The notes beneath the pieces are model-generated. The model worked only from the letters and a program-made list of their open reading frames with translations. It was not told the DNA's origin and made no database searches. This document shows, one piece after another, positions 13,319 through 23,462 of a DNA stretch of 64,000 nt. Source of the DNA: Blasia pusilla (Eukaryota; Marchantiophyta; Marchantiopsida; Blasiales). The translations under genes and the position numbers were made by a program. The stretch's first letter is position 1; each line of letters starts with the position of its first letter. The DNA lies in contig CM114275.1 of the NCBI GenBank assembly GCA_050084515.1, positions 27,962,001-28,026,000 on the forward strand, in the 5' to 3' direction.

Positions 13319-13737
13319 GTTTTAAAGATATTTATGAAATAAAGTAGTTATATCAAGCATGTTGTATATTTCATTGAAATATCTTTGTGTTATATCTTAT
13401 GTGTATTGTATGTACTCTTTTTCTTTTACATCCAATTGGTTCTTTGTACTATTCTTCTTTTATGTAAATTGTATCTGCATGCAAAAGAGGTTGTAAGTTT
13501 TTTTGAAATTTTTTATAATAGTGAAAAGGTTATTAAAATCCAGAATTAAAGAAATTATCATAGCGATGCCTCAATTAAAAATTGCAAAAAAACTAAGTAG
13601 GGCCTAGTTAATTACAAATATAATAGCAAAGGATCACTTTAAATGCCTACGGTCGCACATGATATATTAGACCCTCTAGGTGACATCTCTGAAATTCTAT
13701 TATGTCACACATTGAGATCTGTCACTAGTTAGTCAGT

Positions 13738-15281
13738 TTAACCATATACAATTGTTTGAATCTTTGGCATAGAAACATCTAATTTAAATATTTTGATAGA
13801 TCTTATTCTTTTGGGTATTATAGTACGATCATCTATTGTTTCAATGAAATAAACGTCTTTGTTAAACTTCACGTGATAACCTTGTTCTATTAATTGTCTT
13901 ACTGAGATCAAAGAGCAAGGCAAGGGCAACCCCCCCTTGCCCTGCCTTCCACCATGAATTATAAGTATGGGCCAGCTTTTGTAAAAGGTAGGGCGTGCCC
14001 CATCTTTTACAATCCATATCTGTGGAACAAATCCACATTTGTTTGTCCATGTCTGTCCTTGGGATGGGTTTTTCCGTTTTTGTGCAACCATGATAGAGAT
14101 CATTTCCAAGAGCACAAAGACCATCTCATGTTATTGGAACTTTACTGGTATGAAATGATGTTGAGTATCATCTTCTATGAGCACTATAGGAGGTTTTTTC
14201 ATCGTCTCCATACTACTGAACCATTTAGCTTATGAGGTCATGTGATTTGATGCACTAGAATCAATATATAAATCTATTGTCGAGTCTTTCTTGACCATTG
14301 CTCCTATATGATGAGTCATAACCAAAAAGTGTTTAGTTTGTGAATGTTTTTGTTCTTCATTAATATTTCTGCTCCATATAGTTTTGTTGTTGGAAGGCTC
14401 CCATTTTAATATCTTCGTTCTTCTTGAAGCAAAACTTTACATAATGACCCTTTATCCCACAATAATTATAAGATCCAAGGACCCTTTGTTGTTGAACTCA
14501 ATCCCAACGGTTTCTACCATCATCTATTTATGATTGTGTCTCATATTGATTCACATTTGATTGAGTGAAGTTATGTTGAGTGCATATTCCTCCATATGCT
14601 TGATATCCACCACAACCACGAAAGCTTCAACCACAAACTCTGCCTCTATTTGATCCATTCCTTGCAAATGGCTCACTCTCTTGCATACTATGTGAGCTAC
14701 TACTATCGACTAGATGTATCTCCTCACTAATTAATAATGGGACTAATTCTCGAAAGGTTGGATATTTCTCTCTCATAAAGATAGAGATCTCAAAAGACTT
14801 GTAATCTTTTCGTAGGCTTTAAAGAGTGAACAAAATTAGATCATTATTTTCTATAGTCACTCCAATGCTATTCAATTAATCAATAATATGTGTGATACTC
14901 AAAACATAGTCATTGATACTTTGCGATCCTTTCCTCACTTTATTTAATTGTTGATTCAATTGAAGCTTTCTGACCTTTGTAGACATCTCAAATAGCTTTT
15001 ATAATGCATCCCAAGCTCTTTTCAAAATATCAACATCTTGAATGTGACAAATACTTAACGAATTAATTGTTATTGAAATATAATGGATTACTTGGATAAT
15101 GTATGTTTTCCAATCGCGAACATTCAAGTCTGTTGAGTTATCTTCTAGTTTGGACTCATCACCCGTAACTAGCTCCTATAATTCTTGACCCATGAGAAAT
15201 TTCTTCATACAAAACTTCCAAATATTGTACTTTTACTTATCTAGCTTCTCCCCAATAATTATTTTTGAAGAATTTTCCATG
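13738..15281 (-). pseudogene. Copia gag and protease-adjacent pseudogene
   Basis: Minus strand. It opens at 15281 with MENSSKIIIGEKLDK, then a UBN2-type gag with phrases such as WDAL, LNKVRKGSQSINDYVLSI and SMQESEPFARN, and a CCHC-like knuckle (YCGIKGHYVKFCFK) near 14480-14430. It has in-frame stops from codon 16 on. The segment before the integrase (QLIEQGYHVKFNKDVYFIE...KLDVSM) is at 13900-13750 and is cut from upstream coding by a short element at 13911-14094. The order and spacing match an ordinary copia gag-protease. Confidence 0.82.
13911..14094 (+). mobile_element. Short terminal-repeat element, type I, right half
   Basis: Carries the CCACCATGAATTATAAGTAT block, the CTTTTACAATCC segment and the terminal TTTTTGTGCAACCATGA end, but the left half is missing. 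It interrupts the copia segment before the integrase. Confidence 0.68.
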
Positions 15282-15620
15282 AAAAATGATTTTACTCACA
15301 AAATGTAATTTCAGGCTCTCTAGTGCTCCAATTGAAGCATAGACCACTTATACACAAAAATTGATTAAAAATTTGCCAAAATTAACCAATTGTATGGAAG
15401 AACTAGTCAAAATTAGCGTGTAGAGAGTAAACTACACACTTTTCCTTCAGTAATTGCACTTTCTTACATTTAAATTGTTATTGCAGGAGCTCAAAATATC
15501 AAAATTGAACGATTTTTAATACGTTGGAAAGCTCTTGACAAGGTCTACAATAGGGTTGGAAGTAGCCTTTGGCATTTTTCTGACCCATGCAAATCCAGAT
15601 TGTTGAATTGACCAAGAATG

Positions 15621-15930
15621 TGATTGCACAAAGACAGACAAATCCGTCCTTATCATAAACTAGATAAGGACACACAAGTTTGGATATGTCCACGAACATG
15701 AATTGCAAAAGGTGGAGCCCACACTTATGGTTCATTGTACAAGGCAAGGCAAGGGCAGTTAGAGCAAGAAGGGAGGTAGGAGGAGGAAGAAGCGAGAAAG
15801 AGCGGATCACGAAGTCAAATGGGAGGGATGAGAATGAAGTGGGAGGCCCATATGGACAAGTCCTTCTATATGAAAGATTTAAGTCCATGGACATGTCTGC
15901 GGAGACAAAATTTATCCATATACAACCTTG
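15621..15930 (-). mobile_element. Short terminal-repeat element, type I, nearly complete
   Basis: A 310-bp copy in reverse orientation between the copia 5' LTR and gag. It begins TTGCACAAAGACAGAC, passes through the purine-rich middle (GGAGGTAGGAGGAGGAAG) and ends TATACAACCTTG. With 22545-22837 this is one of the two fullest type I copies. Confidence 0.72.
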
Positions 15931-16115
15931 ATCAGAAAAGCCATAAAAAATGCCTCAAAAGTTTTATTACCATCATACCTCCATCTGAAATTGTCTACCA
16001 ATCAACTCTGACTAAAATTTCCTTGCCCCAAATTAAAATTATGCCATCTCTTACCTCTCCTATCTTCTCACACACCGATAATTTCAATTAATGTTCTCCT
16101 ATCCCTCTGATCTCA

Positions 16116-16426
16116 TGTAGAAAACTGCGAAACAAGCATAACTCATGCGGTCCGATTCTCACACACACACCACAATGGAGAATGAAATTTTGCAATGAGA
16201 GACTGGGTGGAGGCTGAATCCCTTATCAATTATATATGATATGTACAAGTAACCCTAATCCTAATCCTAATCATAATCTCGAGTTATAGTAATTGTGATT
16301 AACTAACCATAATTAAGATAATCGTGCTTAACTAACTAACCAAGATTAAGCTTTCCTACTTCTTGTGAGTACCAAATGTAGCAACTGACACCTCCGATGA
16401 CCTTGACTATAACTAAGTCTTTAATA
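16116..16426 (-). repeat. Copia 5' LTR
   Basis: Partner of 8015-8326. On the minus strand it is followed by TGAGATCAGAGG (16115-16104), which resembles the TGGTATCAGAGC initiator-tRNA primer site used by most plant copia elements. Confidence 0.88.
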
Positions 16427-16838
16427 GGTTCCACACATACAAAATCCATGTGCGCGAACATATATGTGAAGGCCCAAGTACGTGAAGCTTGCATCCAAGC
16501 CCAACTCGCCCGCAATGTAGACTCAGGCTCGACTAGCCCGTACCTAGTCTAGGACCCCGTCACCCATTCCTGCAAACCCCTTTGGTAGCCCGCTCTAGCC
16601 TACCCTAAGTCCACGGCATGCCCGTACAATGCTCGCGATCAAGCCCGCAAAAGGCCTGCCACGTGCCATTACGGGCTTAGGGCAGGCCGATGTGGGCTAA
16701 TTCTTGCCCGCCTCCCTTAATCTGAGCCCGCGCCCGTTCTCACTTCTCAAGGCTACACGGGCCATTGGATAACGAAAAAACTCAAGCAGGGAAGCTATTG
16801 GGTATGTCTCTGGACATGTTCATTATAATGCAATCTTG
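16427..16838. mobile_element. Short terminal-repeat element, type II, split by copia
   Basis: Begins GGTTCCACACATACAAA, the type II start with one base changed, runs through a GC-rich body full of GCCCGC and GGCTCG motifs, and ends TAATGCAATCTTG. Its first five bases are the copia target duplication, so the copia element at 8015-16426 landed inside its left end. Confidence 0.62.
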
Positions 16839-17051
16839 CCATAAGGTCTCGCTTTTAGAAAATTTAAATTTTTCATTAAAAATTCATTGTGGAAAAAAGT
16901 CTTATGTCCAAAAATATGAAAGCATCTTGACATGATTAGGTCACAAGGTTGAACCTTTTTCTTATATAGCCTACGTGTAAACTCATTTCATTCCAAGATT
17001 TGCATTTAGTGGGCTATTTGTATAGACTTTTTATCTTTAGTTAAACCATTT

Positions 17052-17153
<102 letters not shown>

Positions 17154-17956
17154 CAATTCAAGCATATAGTCAAAAAATTTGGAATAACTCACTTGTTTTT
17201 TCTCCATCTAATTGAAGAGAACAAATACAGAAAAATATTTTAAGAAATCACTTATAAATTGAGTAGAGATTTGCATTAGATTTGCTATTTTATCCTCTCT
17301 TTCTTTTTCACGTGAATATTTGATTAGTACGATTCCTTTGATATGAGGTAAAAGTGAAGTTGTGGGGAAATAGAGCAACAAAATAAGATGTAATGGTATG
17401 GGGAACTTACCATGACATGCATATGACACAATATTAGATTCGGTGTCAAAGCTAGTGTTACATCACGCAAGGAGAGAGTTTCAAATTCATTTTGGGACCA
17501 AAGTTGGATTAGAACTATATGAAATCCATAGCATATCTTAGCATTTGGTGTGATGTGTTGGTTTCTCATTAGTACATGAAAAAATTTAGATGTGACGCAT
17601 CAATTATATTTGAGAAATACACGTCTTTTTTTAAGATTCAAATTAAAAATTTTCCAACTTGATAAAAAAATAGGAGATATCTTATCATTTCCTTCACTTT
17701 ATGAAGTCTTTATTATAAGGGAAAACCTAACAAGAGGACAAGGAAAGTAAAAAATATCCTATGAGGAGAAGAATTCAAGAAATGCAAAACACAAGAGTAA
17801 CAAACAAACACAAAAGATATTGAACAAGCAAGCTTTGCGATTAATTGTCTTAAGAAAATTTGATATGAACATTAGTGGTTAATCATACATGAATGGATAA
17901 TAAGATGATTGGCCATCAAGCACTTTGGTTACATATATCAATGCCAATTCCTCAAT

Positions 17957-18050
17957 GTGGCACAAAAATGGACAAGTTTGTCCCTAGGACGGACAAGTTT
18001 GGACATGGATTGCAAAATATGGGGCCTATATTTATAGTTCATGTTGGAAG
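17957..18050 (-). mobile_element. Short terminal-repeat element, type I, end fragment
   Basis: GTGGCACAAAAATGGACAAG, then TCCCTAGGACGGACAAG, GACATGGATTGCAAAA and GGGGCCTATATTTATAGTTC match the reverse-oriented type I end in order; the rest of the element is missing. Confidence 0.62.
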
Positions 18051-18274
18051 CTCTAGAAAGAACTCAACCATGGGATTGAACCTAGGAATACCAAACTAGA
18101 TGATGCAACTACCCTAGTTCAACTCATCCCTCCCTGACTCTCACTAGTGGCACAAGAAGCAGCTTCCCTTAGCTCCTCCTCCTCATATGGAAATGGACCA
18201 CTCCATGACATGCCATATAGATCATAGTAGAGTTTCTAGTCCTTACTCTCGGGTGTGATCCTAAGGATCCCGTT

Positions 18275-18598
18275 TCATCGTGTTAAAGGGTTGGACTCTC
18301 TAGAGTTCCTAGCCCTTTTTAAATTACACATACTCCTAAACTTTGCAATGAAGTCATCCAACTCTATGGTATCCATAGCTCCTAAAAACTTATGCAGCTT
18401 TCTATCATGATTATCTATCTTGTACGCCCAAATAGACGGAACACTGAACGAGTGCGGTAATGCACTAAAAAACTCCTCCTCTAAGCCCTCTCCATCGTTG
18501 GTGGAAAACTTATATAGAGATTGAGACAATCCCTCACGTAGAGACTCTCGAAACCTCGTGCCACTCGGCATATAACCTCTAGGGCTACTCTTGGGCAT
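18275..18598 (-). pseudogene. Retroelement gag-like fragment
   Basis: A 107-residue open frame containing FFSALPHSFSVPSIWAYKI and AMDTIELDDFIAKFRSMCN. The LPxSF...W...D...L..F....M...E...KF pattern is like the N-terminal gag of plant LTR retroelements. The flanks give no pol sequence, so the family is uncertain and the frame may be only a gag relic. Confidence 0.4.
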
Positions 18599-18599
18599 A

Positions 18600-20990
18600 T
18601 CACCACACCTCTCAAGGTCCTAAAAGGATGCGATGACGACTATCGTGCCCCCTTATATGATCACTCTCAATCTCGTAAGTAATCCCCCAATCACTCAAAA
18701 CTAAAATACGTGGCATTTGATCTACACTACCTCCCACTCAGATGTGTGTAGTGTGGCAACAAGAAGCATGGTGTGATAAATTGAATACTAGTCTCTCATC
18801 TCATCGATATATCATACCCACAACTCTAGACATCCCACATAGGTCTATGTTACCTAACCAAATATATCAAAGATACTCTCAATATTTGCAAAAACTCCAT
18901 TATCCAAAATATCCAACATCAAGAATCTCTCAAACATGTAGGGCAGAGACTAGGATGGGTAACCTAAATATAATTGCGATGTTTTTCCTTAGGAACTGTA
19001 CCTTGATCCCAACTCGATTGTAAAGACAAACTCCTCTAGTTAGCACATTGTACTCTTATGATATTGGCGATGCTCAAACCTCCTCGCTTGTGCGGTGCGA
19101 TTGCTGTAGTATGATCCATCACGATACGACTACAAATGGCACAAAACTAACTGATGGGATGCAGAAATTAGCAACATTCTCTCCTCTATGAAAAATACAC
19201 GTTTTACTCCTCAATATTGATACGACTCCGCGATCGAGATGGTTAGTTGTGGCCATTAGCGGCACGTTGCGGCCACGGAGGTCACGACATTGTACTTGAT
19301 CATCGTCGAGCAGCTACCAATCACTAGGCATCACAATACGAAAAGAAAAATCACACCATCCATCAAAAGGTTAACCATCATCGAGGTAAGTGAGTTGCAC
19401 TCAGTCAATGGATCCATATTGGTAGATGATGAAATGGCTGCTCTAACCCTTCAACGATGCTCAATGACGTTTGATGACTTGACAATGTGATCAACTACTT
19501 GCATTGCACACTGATTAATGACAAGATGTACCATTGTAGTGGTCTTGCCAATTATCGACGATGATTGACGGTTGATAAATCAATCATACGCTCTACCTTA
19601 GGAAAAAAAACCAATGGTGATAGTCAACAATGTAGTCATCAATCACAAAGCGCCAATCGATCACTATGTGGCATCCATGGCTAAACTTTCATGAATAATA
19701 TGTGCTGACCATTGATAGTAGGACGGCCATTAAATGGTTGACGGCGCTAATGGACGGAAACAAAATGTTTCATGGCAACATAAGGCATTCGGATGGACGG
19801 TTAGAGGCCTACACCTTGACTTGCGTGAGGGGACCGTAGGGCAGAGTGTGGATTTTGACCATGGCCATGAGGATTGGATTGTCCGAAATGAGAGTGGTTG
19901 ACTAAGTTGGGATAACCAACCATGTATGGATAGCTACAAGCTTCTGTTGGCCAAGAGTTGGAAGGTTAATAGTGGAGAAGTGGCCGGGGTGGCTGTAAAG
20001 TAACAATTGGAGGAGCGCATTAGCAAGCGGCATCCCATGTGGAATGTGGCAGCTCACGGTAGTCTTGGCACTTACTACGTAGTTGACGTGCCACAACTAA
20101 GCGCATCAGCAGATGGCGACCCCAACCATTAGGGTCCATAGTGAGGTTGAGGGTAGCGTCAGTAGCCACTTGACGACAACAGTAGCAAATCGTATGTGTG
20201 GGTGAGGGCTTACCGGGCTGCGTGGTTGATAGGAGGTTCTCCGTTCCCAATTGCAAGGGGGGGATGAAGTCATGCAGGGACGGGAGTGCATAATGGCGCC
20301 GCTTGGCCGTCGGGATGAGAGCATAGTCTTATGGGGTTTTGTGGCAGGCTTAAGCTGTGGGAGATGCCGGTGCTAAAGGCCCGCTTTGTATTAGTCATAA
20401 TTCTCTAGGAGTTGTTGATATTTCCTGTGCTATTGGTGAGTTTAGTTGATAGGAGGGAATGCCCCCTTTTTCTTTTTCAAGGCCGCTTGTGGCCTTTGGA
20501 TACTTGACTCTTTGAGTCCCCCTCTTTTGTTTTTCTGATGGATTTTCCATCATGAATATTTATTGAGGTTCATTATTTTGTTTACAAGCGGACACAACTA
20601 AATGTTATATGCCTTTTACCACCACCCCCCTTCCCCTTCTTTTTTTCAAATCGACCTATGCAAATCCAGGTCCAGGCCATTTTCCCCTCTCACTTGATTA
20701 CCCTACCTTGCAGACAAGTTTCGTCTTTTGTCTCTAACTAGGAACTCCCCTCACAAATGGGGTCAAGTCCCTAATAAATATAAGGTTTCACTGGCCTTCA
20801 TCCTCTAGTCATATTTTTCATTGTCCCATCCAATAAAAGATGAAAATAAATTTTCATTTTTCTACCCCTTACTTAAGGAGTTACTAAAGAAATTTAAAAT
20901 TTCACTCACACGGGGGTGATGGAAGGTTACAAGATTAGCTACAACTTTATGCTCATATGTCCAAATCACACATTGTTTCTTTGATAGTAT
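18600..20990. other. No gene recognised
   Basis: Mixed-composition sequence. 19200-20350 is GC-richer than its surroundings with short open frames on both strands (for example 20020-20256 and 20106-20324, minus) that resemble no protein I know. It may be old transposon DNA. I saw no terminal repeats. Confidence 0.45.
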
Positions 20991-20999
20991 GGATAGCTT

Positions 21000-21920
21000 G
21001 CCAGTCTATTACATTGTAAAGTCACCTCCTTCATCAAACCTCACATTTGAAACAAGGGGCAATTGTTCTGCAACGTAGAGCCTCAAGTCCTACAAAAAAA
21101 TTGGTTGCACTTCCATGTTGATTTATCCAACAAATAACTAAAAATCTGCACAAAAAATTTCAGCAAGCTGAAGGGTACTCTCGAGAATCTCACCTCCATA
21201 TTAAATTTCTAACCAAAAATAGGCAACTAGTGCTTCTGCGTGCCTCTCTCTTGTACCAAAAATTGAATAACAAATGGCACAAAAAAGTGGCCCTTTCTCG
21301 TGTGAGAATTCCCATGAGCCGTTGAATGGGGAAAAAACTCCCAAACCTACAAAAAAAAGAGTGACACACTAGCAAGCTCTTGCAATGTGGAGGTCTCAAT
21401 CTCTCAATCTCTCGTTGTAAATCACAAGCACTCAAATCTAGGTCACAAACTCCATCTCTCCCTCATGTCAAACGAAACCCACTCTCCTAATGAGAGGTTT
21501 GGATTACTCACAAGGCAAAGAGGATCATAGCTCTGTTGCCTCATGCCAAGAGGTTAACAAAGAGAGAATGAGCTCCAAAGCTCCCTCTCTTTGGGTATAA
21601 TCCCTTCCCTCTCCCAAACTCTCTCCATGACAATCTATGTTCGCAAGTCATCTCCTTTGCTCTTGGCCTAATGTAGGGGGTCAAGAGTCACTTTCCATAG
21701 TGGAAAGTCAATTATAATCTTAATAGAAACTTACTTTAAATAGTAAATTTCTCTATATACCTCCAAATGAGCCAAAAGAAAGGAAAACCCTAAATCTTAT
21801 GTTACCCAAGGCCTCAACTATTCAACATTTTATCCTTGACCTCGTGAGGTTTTTCTTCAATCTCCTCAAGGCGCTAAACAAAAACTAATCAATTTATCCT
21901 AAAAGATGTGATAATGAGCA
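21000..21920. repeat. Dispersed long repeat, copy 2
   Basis: Second copy of the repeat at 1-1445, same orientation, without the 480-bp insertion. The match runs from about TTGATTTATCCAACAAATA (21119) to GTGATAATGA (21908); the left limit is uncertain. Confidence 0.55.
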
Positions 21921-21995
21921 CATTCATCAAAGGAGGAGGTCCAAATTCCAAAGATCCCAAGAACTTTGGAAAATGTGAACATAGATGGAAAAAGG
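21915..21995 (+). repeat. Direct repeat, left partner
   Basis: GAGCACAT, then GGAGGAGGTCCAAA, AAGATCCCAAGAACTTTGG and TGGAAAAA are shared in order with 27030-27105. The two copies bracket about 5.0 kb that includes the non-LTR retroelement relic. Confidence 0.7.
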
Positions 21996-22080
21996 AACGA
22001 CCTTAAGGTTGCAACCTTGTGAACCTTATGTTTCTATACAACGTTGATCTTGACTTGTCTATTTTTTTCAACCAGCTTGA

Positions 22081-22550
22081 CAAGGTTGCAGAGAAATAAA
22101 CTTGTCCTTCTATAGAATGGACATGCCCAACAGGTCTCCCGCCCGGGATTTTTTCATAATTAGATCACCCGCACGGGCTTGGATTAAGAGAGACTAGTAG
22201 GGATCAAATGGTGTGAGAGTTGCGAGCCCGCATCAGGCTTGCATCAATCTTGTGCGAGGGTATGTAGGGCAAGGCGAGCTTGGCACAAACGACACATAGG
22301 CTCGATGCCTGCTTGTGTAAGCCTCTACAAGCGAGGCATAGGCTACAAAATGGGTGGCAAGAATAGGCAGTGGGTCATTGGGATGCGGGCTAGTCGAGCT
22401 CTTATCTACATTATGGGTTGGCTAAGCCTAGGTTTACATTGTAGATTGGGTGGCTCAGTTGCCTGTGGCATGAACCTAGGCGTGAACAGCCATGGAAGTC
22501 CTAGAGACGGACATGTATGTGGACGTGGATTTTGTCCTTGTGCAACCTTG
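22081..22550. mobile_element. Short terminal-repeat element, type II
   Basis: Begins CAAGGTTGCAGAG and ends TGTGCAACCTTG. The interior shares with the 6132 copy the CTACAAAATGGGTGG segment and the GGCTAAGCC / GGGTTGG motifs, and with the 61014 copy the GGGATCAAATGGTGTG segment. At about 470 bp it is the longest copy. Confidence 0.68.
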
Positions 22551-22837
22551 ATCACGACATGTCCATGGACATGGATTACAAGAGGTGGGGACAATACTTT
22601 TAGCTTGTGTTGGGAGGGAGGCCTAGGGCAAGGGTGGATGGGATAGCAAGCGGGTAGGGAGTGGAGGTTGCAAGGGGGAGGAAGTGACGGACGAAGGAAG
22701 GGGGAAGAGACATAAAAGAAAAAAGGTGGGCCAAATATGGACAAGTCCTTTCTTAGGGTAGAAGTAACATCAAGTAGGTCCAAGGACATGAATATATCCA
22801 CATACATAGACTTTGTTCACATGCAACCTTGTTCAAG
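22545..22837 (-). mobile_element. Short terminal-repeat element, type I, abutting a type II copy
   Basis: In reverse orientation: CGACATGTCCATGGACATGG, GGTGGGGACAATAC, a purine-rich middle, then GGGCCAAATATGGACAAGTC and an ACATGCAACCTTG end. It shares its left terminus with the type II copy at 22081-22550, giving a compound pair. Confidence 0.68.
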
Positions 22838-23462
22838 GTTACGCGGAAGAACAAATGGATTCAAAGATTGAAATAGGAATGGAATAGCTAATGTCGAAAC
22901 ACTCAAAGATCTTCCATGTATGAACTAAGTCTTCCTCTTCTTCCTCCTCCTCCAAAGTAGCCCTCAAGAAGACAACTCTGGTTCCAAATGGTAGAATTTG
23001 TTTTTTATCATTTCATAATAAGCCTTTAGTTTCGTAGAAAATTCTTTTCTTCATAAATAACCATGTTGATTTAAATTTTAAAAGAGACTACACTTGCAAA
23101 ATTTCAATTCATGTAATTTAGTGACTTCCTTTCTTACTTTCTCATTAATTGTCCCATTTCCCTTTTGGAAATTCATTTCTTTAAAAAATAAATTTCCTCA
23201 TAGAATAACGTGCGATCTTGATGAAAAATATAGATGAGTATCCATATAATTTTTTAAAAATAATTTGAAGATTCTAGAAAAAATCAAATAAATTTTTTTG
23301 AAGTAATTTATTTGTAAACCAAAACAAGATTATATATCCACTTTATTGTAAAATAAACCTCAAAAGAGGGTAAAGAAAGGTAATAACATCTCAAAAGAGG
23401 AGTGAAAAAATGCATAATGGAATGCACAAAGAAAATGGCAACTACCCAACGCAAACACTGAC

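Larger units (their letters stand above)
11210..13735. mobile_element. Unidentified 2.5-kb insertion inside the copia element
   Basis: The copia reading breaks after KLDVSMPKIQTIV near 13750 and resumes at the HNxF..H segment near 11206, leaving about 2.5 kb with no copia similarity. It contains a direct duplication (11404-11720 and 12060-12345) and one open frame (12953-13318). The ends look weakly inverted (TAGGGTCCAAATAA near 11217 versus TAGAGGGTCTAATA read back from about 13676), which would suit a DNA element, but the match is poor and I could not find a target duplication. The family is unknown. Confidence 0.5.
8015..16426 (-). mobile_element. Ty1/copia LTR retrotransposon, near-complete outline, nested insertions
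   Basis: Both LTRs are present, at 8015-8326 and 16116-16426, flanked by the direct repeat GGTTC at 8010-8014 and 16427-16431, an exact 5-bp target duplication at the LTR edges. Coding is on the minus strand in the order gag, protease-adjacent, integrase, RT, RNase H. A primer site resembling the initiator-tRNA type lies at about 16104-16115 and a polypurine tract at 8327-8336. The first 40 bases of the two LTRs differ at 6 positions, so insertion is old. The 8.4-kb length, against about 5 kb usual, is explained by at least four later insertions (about 9650-9735, 11210-13735, 13911-14094, 15621-15930). Confidence 0.9.

Noticed and set aside
18060-18125. GGTTCAATCCC on the minus strand, like a tRNA B box
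   Set aside because: No matching A box, cloverleaf or terminal tract was found; most likely chance or a decayed SINE end.
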